Of a stretch of DNA of 64,000 nt, positions 9,896 to 21,735 are shown piece after piece; positions within the stretch are counted from its first letter, which is position 1; every line of letters begins with the position of its first letter. The position numbers and the translations under genes are program-made. This stretch comes from Stichopus chloronotus (Eukaryota; Echinodermata; Holothuroidea; Aspidochirotida; Stichopodidae). The notes under the pieces were generated by a model, which made no database searches, was not told where the DNA came from, and saw only the letters and a list, made by a program, of their open reading frames with translations. The stretch covers positions 5,305,135 to 5,369,134 of the forward strand of contig CM037832.1 of assembly GCA_021234535.1 (NCBI GenBank), in the 5' to 3' direction.

Positions 9896-11253
9896 TTCTG
9901 AAACTTGAAATCATTACTCTGATTACAGATGTGAAATCTCCCCCCCCCCCCAAAAAAAAAAAAAAAGCAGGAATGTTAAGACATTTTTTTGTATTTTTTT
10001 TTTTTTTTAAATTTTAACAAGGTGCAATATTTATACAAGAAGACTGAACTGTCATTTTAGTTACTTTCCAAGAGTGACTGCACAAAACATTTTTGTCAAA
10101 GCATAGATAGTTCAAGGGAGTAATGAAGGCCTTATCACAGGAAAACAGTAAATATTTCATTGCAGGGCCAATTGAGAAAAGAGGTAGAAGTACACTTGAA
10201 TGGCATTGACATGTGAGTTCCACGTCCAGTGTTACTATGCAATGGTGCCATGTACTTCTCGGATGAGTTGTCTTTTAATTATATTACAATGGTGGTGGAA
10301 CTCATCTAGCAAGTAGTTCCAATTTTGAGGGCATTTCTTCCCGAGCTGTAGAATGCAAATGGGTGAAGGCTGGGTGGTACATGTGACTTGCATGTAACAT
10401 AACTGAGGCACTTAAGTTTGCCTGACAAGTTTCGTAAAAATTTGTGACCTTAGCCAATGAAAATTGAAATATGTGGGATAAGCTTTTAAAAATAAGCTTG
10501 AATTTCGTTGTGAATCAGTAATATTTGATAGGGTAAGAGAGGTTGTGAAACTTATTGTACACTTAACTTTTCCCACCTTGCAGATGGATTGATTAGTCGT
10601 TTATGTTTATGAAAAGACTCTGCTCCATGTGTACCCCAACTTGCACTCATCATCAATACTCACTAAAACTGCATCAGACGTATGCCCTAATCGTGTTGAG
10701 TTGGTTACTAAAATAACCATAGCTGGGGACATATTTTGTTTGCAATAGATTGGAACATTAGTTAATGAATCATTAAAATGTTTTGTCTTATTTTGAGAAT
10801 GTATACACTCATTGGAAAAATTTCTTTTGTCACATTGGCTATTACTATTGCAAAACATCTAAAGGCGGATATGATATGATGTAGCTTAATTGAATGTCTA
10901 AAGAATCATTGCAAAAATGTTATGTCGTGATATGGTACATGTACATGTGATGAAAAACCTCTAAAATAGTAGTATGAAGAAAGGTGTTTTTCAAAATGGT
11001 CAAATGGAGACTAAAACTGCATAGCACAAAACCAGAATATTGTCTTACCCAACAAGTAATAATGTAACATATGGAAAGAGAATGTAATTTCTAAGATGGT
11101 ATGTCTGCAAATGTAGTATGTATGTCATTTGTGGCACTGCTATCCAAAGAGGTATGGAAATTGTCAGAATCACCGAGTAAAGCGGATGAATCAACTGTTG
11201 GTGTGTTTAGAAACAAAGATTATTTTGCTCCAATCATCTACGGTAACGCGTTG

Positions 11254-11322
11254 TCCACAAGCGCAACATAGGCCCGATTCTCTAGCGTTAACCACAAGCA
11301 CAACGAAGGCCCGATTCTCTAG
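11254..11322 (+). repeat. 38-bp tandem duplication
   Basis: CCACAAGCGCAACATAGGCC then CGATTCTCTAG at 11254-11284 is repeated at 11292-11322 with three mismatches. This gives a direct duplication with a 38-bp period. Confidence 0.8.
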
Positions 11323-11887
11323 GGATGCGCACAAAATGGCATATATGCTGTCTTCAGCCACTGTAGCTGTCTAAGGGGATCGCTGGCAGCTGATTGTAGG
11401 GTATCTCTCCTCAGTAGAGGTATGTCGGCACAACACTGTCCTTCATTAATCAACTCTTTCGTCGGTTAGCCATGGGCTCCAGTAGTGACCATTAATTGAG
11501 ATACCTGTGTACTTAGTGCAATAGACTACAGGCTAAAACTGCATCGCAATTTCAATGTGCGGAACGTACTACCAAACACAACAAACTTTGAAATTTCTCT
11601 GGCAGCTCTGGTGGGCCTGTTTGTTGTATTCGGTCTTAGGTTTCTACAGTGGCAGCAATGTGTCACTGAACAAATACTTTTTTTTTTTTTATCCAATGGA
11701 CAGTTTTCTTTATAGTCATTTTAAATTTAAGAACAAGTGAGCAATTGTATCATCAGTGCAGTTTACCATAGGTAAGATTAAGCTGAATCATTTACAAACA
11801 TCTTTCCATACATTTTGATTGCTTTTATTTACAAATTCTGAAATAATTTATACACTGTTTTGTACATTCTTTTTATGCTCATTTTTC

Positions 11888-11893
11888 AATAAA
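11888..11893 (+). promoter_or_regulatory. Polyadenylation signal AATAAA
   Basis: AATAAA lies within TTTTTCAATAAAATGTTTTG and is followed within about 40 bp by GT-rich GGGTGATTTGTATATT, the usual downstream element composition. It is the best candidate 3' end for the plus-strand SRCR receptor gene; assignment to that gene is inference. Confidence 0.5.
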
Positions 11894-12029
11894 ATGTTTT
11901 GATAAACCTCAAACGGGTGATTTGTATATTATGACCTCCTCATTTGTCAGTGTATGTTGGTTATGTTACATTTTTGTAACATTGGCAGTGGTTGGAACAT
12001 GAAAATAAAATCAAAGTTTTTGGTTCCTT

Positions 12030-12790
12030 GCACCAGCAAAGAAACCTATGCAGTCAGGTTGGTCTGTGTGTGTCTGTGACACTTGCTTAGGTACCTCTAC
12101 CTCAATAGGTGAAAGTGGGATGAAAGTCAAATTGGTGTGTATATTCACCATAGTGAGAAGGTGTGCCCCATTGTTTTTGGTGGAGGTCAAAGGTCATCTG
12201 GCAACACTGTTGGCAAAACTGTTGGCAAAAGTGTTTCTGTAACACTTGCTTTGGTACGCTCTAACTAAACAGGTGAAAACTTGGGATGTACGTCTGCCAT
12301 ATTGAGAGGGTGTGCCTTGTTTTTGATGGAGGTCAAAGTTCATGGAGGGCAGAACTCTGTAAACATTTGTAGCAGATTTTCTCAAGTTATAAAGCTTGGG
12401 CAAAGTTTATACTTGGTGTGTGGATGCAGTATGGTAGTGGGCCCTTCAGGCTGTTCAAGCTTTTGGAGTCCAAGAGCCAAATGGGCCTTATGAACCCTTT
12501 TATGAAACCATGCAAAATGCCTGTTCTCGCACAGATTGTACGGTATTGAGATGAAATTGTGTCACATTACTACCATGGTAGAGGTTCCTTCAGGTTGTTC
12601 AGGATTGTTGGTCCCATTTGGGCCATGTGGACCATTTCATGAAATCATTCAAAGTGTTTCTTTTCTGCATATTTTGCTTTACAATGTGAAAGGTTTGTCA
12701 ATTAGCACTGTGGAACCCTTTGCAGTGTTCAACTTTGTCGGTCCAACTTCAGAATGGGCCATACAGGCCATCAATTACTAGCATTGTGCA
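12030..12790. repeat. Tandem array of about 130-147-bp degenerate units, third cluster
   Basis: GGTGTGCCCCATTGTTTTTG recurs after about 147 bp (near 12160 and 12307). CCTTCAGGCTGTTCAAG-like blocks recur near 12445, 12588 and 12717. AGGTCAAAGGTCA at 12184-12196 and AGGTCAAAGTTCA at 12330-12342 link this array to the clusters at 520-1440 and 3640-4620. Confidence 0.7.
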
Positions 12791-13074
12791 ATGCGATAAT
12801 TTTTCTACAAATTATATGATACAATGTTGAGGGCTATTTCATATTTGTACCATGTTAGTCAGTGCCTTTGGCTGATCAACATTATTATGGACAAATGGGG
12901 CTGTACTGCCATTCATTTGGTATAAATGTTTTCATTATTTGTAGCATGCTGCTGAATGGGTATTATTCAGTTCTTAAAATAGACTCACAATATAGTTAGA
13001 TTATCAATATTACCGGCCATCTTCAGCCTTAGACCCAATTTATTGACATGCTTAAGGTGCCACTAACAGAATAT

Positions 13075-13635
13075 TGTAACGCTCGCCGTCGGTCGACACA
13101 GAAGTTTGGCGTAGAACAGATATGTCCAAAGATGAAGAGGCAGTTTTGTTAAGTTTCTCTCGTTTTATTCAATGACAATAACAACGACACGACGTTGAAT
13201 ACTCCGGAGTGAGCAGCTTCACTTACTTACACATACAGTGAGGTTTCTCACGAGTAGCTCAAAACGACAAATGAGCCGTTAAGTCTCTCTACAAAACATA
13301 CGTAAGGAGTTAATAGGAGTAAACACTGTACAACTGTTTAAGAGTGAAGCCCTAGGGGGTAAGCCAGTATGTTCTCATGAGCAGTTACTCACGAGTAGAC
13401 GTTATCATGAGTAGATGAGCAGTTGCCCACGAGTAAATGAGCAGTTGCTCACGAGTAAATGAGCAGTTGCTCATGAGTAGATGAGTAGTTGCTCACGGGT
13501 AGATGAGTAGTTGCTCATGAGTAGATGAGTAGTTGCTCACGAGTTGATGAGTAGTCGCTCATGAGTAAATGTTCTCGCTAGCGAGAAGCTAAATTATACA
13601 GGCACTTAATGCTATTACCAAGGGTAGTTGTTACA
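13075..13635 (-). mobile_element. Probable LTR of a retrotransposon (solo or remnant)
   Basis: The segment begins TGTAAC (13075) and ends GTTACA (13630-13635), the TG...CA short inverted ends typical of LTRs. On the minus strand an AATAAA signal (plus TTTATT, 13164-13169) lies about 90 bp from the LTR end, and the end reads GTCGACCGACGGCGAGCGTTACA-like sequence. No matching target duplication is found: the flanks are AATAT and ATGAG. No gag or pol coding is seen beside it. It may be one LTR of a truncated element. Its minus-strand orientation rests on the poly(A) signal. Confidence 0.5.
13376..13570. repeat. 22-bp hairpin minisatellite inside the LTR
   Basis: The unit GAGTAGATGAGCAGTTGCTCAC/T is repeated about eight times. 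Most copies contain ATGAGCAGTTGCTCAT or a close variant, itself a 7-bp-stem inverted repeat. It is followed at once by a perfect 16-bp palindrome TTCTCGCTAGCGAGAA at 13572-13587. Confidence 0.9.
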
Positions 13636-16600
13636 ATGAGCAAAAGAGATTCACGATTAACTTACGAGGCCAACATGGTATATGCGGGAAAACAAAAGAC
13701 AGGCTAGCTTATTTTGGTAATTTGCTAGACCCTAGGATTTACAACTTAGATTACACTGAAGGGTTACTTAATAACTGAAATTTCACAATGGAAGCTCTAG
13801 TAACCATTATATAGCACTCCTCGAGAGGGTAAGGTAAACTACTTGTGACCGAACTGTTTAAATCCCTAACTTAACATCCGCTTGTATCTCAGCAAACCAT
13901 TGAAATAGCACAACGACAAACGTACCCTTCCCCGAGATATTAAACCCGTTTAAACGTTACTGTCTCACACAATGGAAACCTTCAAAATTACTGTACTACG
14001 CAACAATCCCGTTAACGTAGCCTAGCACACGTAAATGTATAGCACTTTACAACGACCGGTGGAGTAGCCGTGCAACCTAGCCACACCTGGCTGGAAATAC
14101 CGAGCTAACGAAACAGTTCTGTTACGGGTGATTCTGGTGAAACTTGGTAATTGGATAACTCGACTAGAACTGGTAGCCTAAACACTTAAATAGGATTAAC
14201 ATATTGCTGTCTTTTAATTACCTAACAACTTAAGGGGCTCTTTTAAATTACAAGTTTCTTAACTTACTCTAATACAGGCCTGCGCTGCTTAGAATACTCC
14301 TTTGTATCCGGACACCTGGGCCGCACTGCCACGAGGTTATAATTGCACGTACGCAAGGCCAGGAAGGCCGGATGTCGGGTGAGGAACATAATCGAACCTG
14401 ATTGGTTAGGTATTTTTAGCTGATTTTGCAGAAATAGAAAACAATGATCGCCACAGCCAATAAAAACAAGCAAAACGAGGGGCCTTGATATCCGGCTTTC
14501 CCTGTAAACAAAGTATAAAACAGAAATAAAAACGATAAAACTGAGAAGAAGAAAGAATTCAACTTGCGCTACAATATCATAATGATAAATCATCAATATC
14601 AATATATTGTACTCATGTATGACAATTTGTGGTAGGAGAAACATATTTCACAGAATTCCATAAAATAGGCCAAATAGTCCATACTGGACCATGGATCAAA
14701 ACTTTTTTAATACCATACACAGATCATTAACAAAGAATCATTGTGACCAAACCTTAAAATGACCGTCTGTAGTTTGCTGCCAACCTTGGTTAACATTAAT
14801 TAAAGGAAACAGGTAAGTATTGCGCGGTATTTCACAAGAAGACTCTAGGGCTCATCTTGAGATTTGGACCCAGCCTTCCTAAACACCCTTAAGGGGCCAC
14901 CTGTTTGCTGTTTATTGGTATAATTAATGACACTGTAGGTGCGCTACTGATCGGTGCCGGGATGCAACCAACCACTAAATTTGTGTGGCAACCATTTATT
15001 GATGATATATTTGTTCGGACTCTAATATGACGTCTCCAGGATCTATTGATGGGGGATACATATTGCCACACGTGTAAGATGGCACATGTTGAGTGCTTGT
15101 CCATGATTTTCGAAAGGAAGGGGGGGGGGGGGTGGAGGGGGTGTGGCTTTAGTTTCAGCGCACCGCAGGAAGGACTATGGTTTTAGCAGACCACCAGCAT
15201 CGGTTGATGCGACAGTGTACAGAAAATGTTTGGCTTTTCTACCTTTTAAATCACGTTCGGTGCGTGTTCCCACTTGAAAAATATCACCTGCCTGTATTTT
15301 ATCTAAGCGGAGAGGTGCCATCAGCTGGCTCTGAGCGTATTGGAAACTTTTTTTGGCCACAAACACCCCCCCCCCCCCAGATTAGATCGAAAATAATATT
15401 TCTGAGCCCATTTTTCTGCTTATTTTACCCTTCATCCCATCTACAAATAAATGTAAGTGTAAATACGTTTCCAGGTAAATTTACGTTGTTGAATAAAAAT
15501 ATGATTCATGCCCGCTCTCTTCCGTGCGGTGGTACCACTGCTCATGGCCCGGCGCAGGCAAGCCATCTAATATTAATTCTCCGCTCAGTTCCAGTATTCG
15601 AGTCACGTGTGATTAGTGTTCTGGATGTGTCAATTTTACGGATGTTTCTATTTCTATGGACGATCAGGTCTTTACGTTGAACCGACTTATATTCATCATT
15701 ACTTACTGGCTACTAGTTGTGACCCCAACCATACTTATTGTAATATACTACAATCAAGCCCATGTAGTTAGGATCTGTTCCAAAAGGCCGATTACCATGT
15801 AGTGATTTTACGAACGATTTAGTAAAACGGGTGCCCTATCGAATTGCTGAATACTAAACAAACGACAGACTATCGTGTGGCCTGGGGCAGCAAACCGTAC
15901 TTCAGAGCGTTCTATTTCCACCTAAATAACAGATCCCTGGTTTGACCTACATGGTACATAGAATATATAACTTAAGATCTGATTGAATAAAAACAATCCA
16001 CTCGGATCCGAGTCAAAATTATATAGTTGTAGTATTACAGTCTTAGTAAACAGTGCCAATGAAATAGGAGCAAACGAGGGATAAACTGCTCGCAACATCC
16101 TGTAGTTCATTACAATGGGTTGACGTAGTTTCGCCCGATCCAGGGTGCGCTCCAACATGAGGAGGCAGACTGAAGCTAATGATTGATACAGTAAGGACAG
16201 CGGCATTTTCCATGTTGTCAGAATGGTTAACTAATGGCATGTACTTCTGTAGGATACCTCAAATGTCAAAATGTCAGGCAGGAAGAGGTTATATTGTACA
16301 CCGAAGTCATCGACATAGGGAGTGTGGTATTTCCTACATGCTCAGTTGTAGGATTGGTGAAAGTTGTAATAGCACGTTCAGTTTAGGAAGTGACCTTTTG
16401 CTACTATAATCGGTTGGCTACCAGTCGTTTCGTCCCCTTGCAATTTTGCCCACAACCAGTGTGCCCGGGTCGTTTTGTCCCCTTGCAAATTAGTCCCAAA
16501 TTAGAAGTCGTTTCGCTCCCCCACCCCAAAAAAAAGTACCCACCAATTTGCCCCCTTTAACAAACTGACGTCACATGCCGTTGTGATCAGTTTTCAAGTA

Positions 16601-19600
16601 GGATGTCTGCTATAACAAAAAAAGCTCTCACAATAGCAAAAACTGTTACAGCGACAATGTAGGCAAATTGTGGAGAAAATGGAGAAAACTTGGAAACTAG
16701 TATACCGCCACCAATCATAAAAAAAATTACTGCGTTCCGATGATTTTGTGTTTAATGGCATGTGGTTGGTGAAGTTCGACTATATATATCTTGCTATTTA
16801 ATTGAAGATTTTCGTTTTTAGTAATATGTTTTCCAAGTGACTTTTAAGACACTTGTCATTTTACGAATGAAGCAAATTGTTCATTTGAAATTTTGAGGAA
16901 AAAAAAAGATGTAAAACACATAGGCCTGTACAGCATAACGAACATAAGAGATCGAACATGAATGCAAAGCCGCTCATCACATACGTCAATAACACAAGAT
17001 CAAATGACCATTTGAGTTCGTCCCCACCCTGTTTTTCACATAATGCAACCATCAGGTTAAGGGATGAACTGATCTGCACTTGGGGGTGAACTGGTAGACC
17101 TTCGGTGGCGAACTGACAAACAAAGTGAGACGGGAAACAACTGGTTACCATTAATTAACTATAAGACTTATACGCTATAAGAGAGTAAACACGATATGGC
17201 ATATGTCGTCTGCTACACTAACATCGGAACCGGGAAGCTTTTTGTTCTGCCAACTTGTTGCCAGTTGTCAGGAAAAAAAGAATTATTATGCCCAAATGTC
17301 TCTCGGTGTCGAATATCACAGTATAAGACTTTGGTAGTATGTCAAACATACGAAAGAATTTAAGGAAACTTCTATGCTAGAGCTGTCAAAAAAGTAGGCT
17401 CCTGCCTCTTCAGCTAATTTGCATGTGATATATCATTAAAGCAAAAGCTAAATGTATTCATTTATTTCAAAGGAACAGTGATTTCGAGTGTTATGCCCCT
17501 CGCTCTTAAAATGTTAGCCGGTGCAAACCTGCACATCAAAGTATTGTTCTGAGCCAGCAACTTGTTCTAAAATTAGGTGACTTGAAATCATTCTGCACCG
17601 TCAATTTTATTGAACTGTAACCTCCGAATAGAAGAGAGAAATCCCTTTGAGTCAACTGCAGCGCTTATCTTTGCCGATCTGGTGGATCTTAAATGTATTA
17701 GCAGTAATTGAATTTTCCAGTTCTATCTCCATCTGAAAAACAGCTACCTGGTCGAACCAGGGAGGTGCTCTAGCAACCTCCCTGGTCGAACTAGCAACTT
17801 CAGATCTCGCACGAATGGACGTGAAGGAGACTTCGTCTTTACATGACTGGATATTTTCATAACTAAAACACAATCCGGATTATCTCCATGTGTGTATTGT
17901 CAACTCTGTTCATCTTTCAGTAATAGACAACAACGTTATCAAGTACTAAATCAGAGAGGAAAATATATTTGGAATTAGCTATGTTAATCCCTTATTCCAT
18001 AATCCGTACGGCTTAAACCAAGACGATGATGGGTTCTATAGTCAAAACATCTTCTTTTTTGTTTTTTGTTATTGATGGTTGGTGTTTCGATCAATGGTGG
18101 ACAATTTCTGTCGCCATGGTAGCCAGGGCGATTAAAAATTACAACTCAACAAACATGCTGAAAAAGTCAGCATTTTAATCGCCAGATATTCAAAAATTTA
18201 GACTTCGTTTGGCTACCAAATTTAAGGATATCAGCGAAAATACTTGTCTGTCCAGAATAATTTCCATTTAAATGTAAGTGATAATCCGAAATCTCATCTG
18301 CTTTCATATATAACTCAATGATGGTCCATCAACGATTGCAACTTACCGTAACCAGTTACGATCCCGTATGTATCGTAAGTACTGTGCATGCTCCCCAATC
18401 CCAGGATACATTTCCTAATGACGCGTTCTGTTAAGTCAACGCACACATTAAAGTATATACAACATTTCTCTCCTCATATGTAACGAAGCGTTTTACGTGG
18501 GAAAATTCATCATTTCATAATGATGGATTTTTAAGGCCATGGCTACTTTCAAATATATGTGTGCAAGCCACCAACAGCATGTCAAGTGCATTTCGAGGCG
18601 TTAAAGATATATGTGCTGCCCGATATTCACCAAGGTAAATGCCCTATGATTAAGATTTGACAGGCACTGTTATTTTTACCGAATGTCCTTTGAATTTGGT
18701 GATGAAGGGGGGTTGGGGGTATCAGTGGCGGAGCTAGCAGTTTCAGTCAGAGGGGGCAAAAATGGGGCTTGGCTTTTACGGGCGCCGTATGATAGAAATA
18801 CTCACTGAGCTTTAAAGATATTGAAGGGACGGGGGTGAGTGCCGACAGGGCCCTTAGGGTTCCTAGATAGAGAGGGTTGCGATTTTAGACATTCAGCTTC
18901 CACCGGCGCGAACATTTTAGGCCTATGTACTTGCATGCAGGTTAGTCAAACGGTGTTGCATAATCTAAATTTATCCAGTGAAAACAAACATTTACAACCG
19001 AAATTTATATGTTATCATGCCTCACAAAGGGTCGATAAGATCGTACAGTTTGAGGCAAAATGGCTTCAAATAAGCAGTCGTCGCAAACCAGCTCTCTACA
19101 AAGAAATCCTAAGCCTCTATAAGCGGAGCGCCACCATCATTTGAGTGTAGCTATATTTGTTTTCCTACTGAGTCTAGGACATGGACAAGGGGAGTATGAT
19201 GCAGTGTGATGTGGAAATACAGTATGCCCTTGTTGCATTGGCGCAGCCAGTATTTTTGATTAGCTTGAAGACTTTGTAAGAGCGGCGCAAGCATCGTTTG
19301 TTTGGAGCGGAGCGTACCAGGAAAAATACATACCCCCCCCCCTTGACTGCCGGAAATCGCCCTTCCTAAGCTCAGCAAGTAAGTTCTAGAAAATGGTATT
19401 GTCAATATTCTCTTTATGGAAAATTAATCTCTTTTGGGAGTTTCCCAGATAAAGTCTGGAAGAAAGTTGAATGTGATGTCAGAAAATTGGCAACACCATC
19501 ATATCCTAAATGCGGAGGACACGGAAGTACTCAAAATTGCATTTTCTTTACCTTTTCTTTAATTTTTTTCTCATTCTCATCTTTTTCTGTTTTCTGTTAT

Positions 19601-20691
19601 TTTTTGTGTGAAAAACTGCAAAGCGCGCTAATGCATTTGAGTCGTTCAGAGTCGGTCTGACAAGCTTTTCGCAACCAAATCGAGCCCCCGCCCCATGGGT
19701 AAAGTATGTGTAGTGCATTCCTGTTTTATATGCTGTAGGTATGATAAGACCAGTAAAATGTCAAACACAATGACTTATTTACCTGCTTACATTATCAATT
19801 CCAATTCATATCCCGAAGGGGTTTTACTGCCTATAGTCCGAAGGGCATCGTGTACGTTAAGTACAAGTACCACATCGTGCACATATACATTTGCATACAG
19901 ACCCTATATGATTGCGGTTGTGATACAAACATCATTCCTGAAACTACGTAACGGGATGCGTGATGGTATTCTGAGCTACACATGAAAGTCGTCAGGTTAT
20001 TTGAGCCCGATTGAAGTTTGGTTTCGCCATTTTGTGACCGGATAGCTAGACTAACTATTCTGATGATAACAATTAGGTAAGTAACGAAAACTCACAAGTT
20101 GGTTGCTACGTGATATCATGCTCAGTGCATGATACGGTAATACTAATGCTTTCATCACACTCTTTAAAATAACTGTTTTTAGAGCTTTTGTCAATTTAAT
20201 GGTTTTGGATCTGTCTGTCCATATATCTGTCTGTTTAGTCTTTTCGTTGGTCTGTCTGTCAATTTGTCCATATGCATGTGCTGCTTAAGGGAAGATAGAA
20301 AACCCTGCAGGGATCCATTTTTGAAGGGTACATGACGGTCTGGTTTGTAATGATTGTAAGAAATCCTATACACAATACGCAGTCTTTGAATTCCCGTTCT
20401 TTCACTTCAAAATCACGCCACCGATCCTCACATGAATGTGTGATTCATAAGTAATGAGAAATAGTCTCCACTTTCGTAAACCGTCCTGAACTGTTTTATG
20501 AATTATTGCTTACTTTTGAAGCGGATATTTGCTCTTTTACTCAGTTTTGAATTTTTCATTTGAAAAAACTCTGATTCTTTTGTTCTCATTTACCTTCCAC
20601 ATTGGAACATAAAATAGAAATTACTCAAATGATAATTCATGCAAATTATGCTTGATGTACATTATATGTAAGTATGACTCCCTTTTGTTAG
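13636..20691. other. Non-coding region between the LTR and the TRIM-like gene
   Basis: No coding exon is supported. The open frames are short and have no recognisable motif. Contents noted: poly-G and poly-C runs (15120-15132, 15366-15378), a diverged direct repeat of a TCGTTTCGTCCCCTT block (16424, 16470, 16507), and repeat fragments with AGTGGCGGAGCTAGC (18725) and TTGGCGCAGCCAGTATTTTT (19237). The part nearest 20691 may hold the 5' UTR exon and promoter of the TRIM gene, but I see no clear core promoter. Confidence 0.4.
16424..16520 (+). repeat. Direct repeat of a TCGTTTYGTCCCC block
   Basis: Three diverged copies start at 16424 (TCGTTTCGTCCCCTTGCAA), 16470 (TCGTTTTGTCCCCTTGCAA) and 16507 (TCGTTTCGCTCCCCC). 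Spacing is 46 and 37 bp. Confidence 0.7.
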
Positions 20692-20796
20692 GTTACGACA
20701 CTCATTTCCAAGAGACGACGTCAGATAAGTTTGAATTTGCTTGGTTCTTTTATTTACTACCGTATCATTCACCTCCTATACCAGGACACGAAACAG

Positions 20797-21735
20797 ATGG
20801 CGATTTCTTCCCCTCTATATGAGAGCCATATTCACAACTCTACATCTCTCGAGCAGAGACTTGCAGCAGGCATCAACCTCCATGAGATGGAAGGAACCTT
20901 CTTCCTCTGTTCTGTTTGTCAAGGTCGATTTAAAGAACCGAAATTATTACCGTGCCTTCATCGATATTGTAGCGATTGCTTGAACACCATGATCACAGAA
21001 GCTGAAAACTCGTCACTGAAGTGCCCGACGTGTAATAATGATTACGTGATACCAGAGAAAGGCGTCGGTGATTTTAAGACAGACATCCACATGGTGAATA
21101 CTATTTATCTCATAGAACTGAGGAAAGTATTCGGTGACGGACAGTTGAAAAAGTGCGTCAGCTGTTCACAGGAGAATGCGGGGGCCGCATACTGCTTCAA
21201 GTGCAAAGACTTTCTCTGCAATCAATGTTACTCCAGTCACATAGAGAACTCAATGTTCACTGATCACCAGCCACATCTTTTCAGCTTGAAAAATATCGAA
21301 GCAGAGAAACCGACTTTAGCCAAGTTAATCGAGTTAACGGACAATCCCCTGTGCCATGACCACGAAACGCAAAAGGCACATTTATGTTGTATCACCTGCG
21401 GCAATCTACCGGTGTGCACCGCCTGTGTCACCGGTGAGCACAAAGGTCACGATCTGGGTGACGTAACAGTTACATCGGGAAAGGAAAGAGCATTGTTAGA
21501 TGTGAAACTTGAAAGACTAACTGAACACGAAAGTAAAGTACACGAGTTACATAAAAAGATTCAAAACGCCAAAATGAAGCTCAAGGATCACCTCACGGTA
21601 GAGAAAGAAAAGTTGAGGATTCAGTACAATCAACAGAGGGCGAAGATTAAAGCAAAACTCGAAGAAGCTATCGCAGAAAAGGAAAGATATGAAATGGAAT
21701 GGATTCTCGGAGAAAGGAGGATAAAAATGAAATAA
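20797..21735 (+). CDS. TRIM-like RING/B-box protein, N-terminal part (frame broken downstream)
   Basis: N-terminal half of a tripartite-motif protein, a putative RING-type E3 ubiquitin ligase. I start at ATG 20797 (MAISSPLYES); the open frame extends 5' only through non-ATG codons to a likely acceptor TTTTGTTAG at 20691. Seen, numbered from this Met: a C3HC4 RING (C38, C41, C53, H55, C58, C61, C76, C79); B-box 1 (C120, C123, C133, C136, C141, C144, H148, H157); B-box 2 (C186, H189, C198, C201, C207, C210, H215, H218); then a Lys/Glu-rich coiled coil from about 228. All zinc ligands are intact. The frame stops at TAA 21733-21735 in the coiled coil, while the -1 frame continues the protein. The domain order RING, B1, B2, coiled coil is that of TRIM families with two B-boxes. 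Confidence 0.9.
   Translation: MAISSPLYESHIHNSTSLEQRLAAGINLHEMEGTFFLCSVCQGRFKEPKLLPCLHRYCSDCLNTMITEAENSSLKCPTCNNDYVIPEKGVGDFKTDIHMVNTIYLIELRKVFGDGQLKKCVSCSQENAGAAYCFKCKDFLCNQCYSSHIENSMFTDHQPHLFSLKNIEAEKPTLAKLIELTDNPLCHDHETQKAHLCCITCGNLPVCTACVTGEHKGHDLGDVTVTSGKERALLDVKLERLTEHESKVHELHKKIQNAKMKLKDHLTVEKEKLRIQYNQQRAKIKAKLEEAIAEKERYEMEWILGERRIKMK

Larger units (their letters stand above)
8612..11915 (+). other. Putative long 3' UTR and flank of the SRCR receptor gene
   Basis: No coding exon is visible for 3.3 kb after the SRCR stop codon. The first well-formed poly(A) signal I find on this strand is AATAAA at 11888-11893, in a T-rich context and followed by GT-rich sequence. If this is the used site, the 3' UTR is about 3.3 kb. 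The stretch contains a 16-bp tandem repeat (8971-9040), a foldback element (9692-9895), a C12/A15 tract (9940-9966) and a 38-bp duplication (11254-11322). An earlier, non-canonical poly(A) site cannot be excluded. Confidence 0.4.

Noticed and set aside
14264..14644. Minus-strand hydrophobic ORF of 126 codons
   Set aside because: AT-rich, no recognisable domain, and next to LTR-like sequence; the hydrophobicity follows from T-rich codons.
20731..20796. TRIM start further upstream at 20731
   Set aside because: The codon there is TTG, not ATG. The first in-frame ATG after the likely splice acceptor is at 20797.
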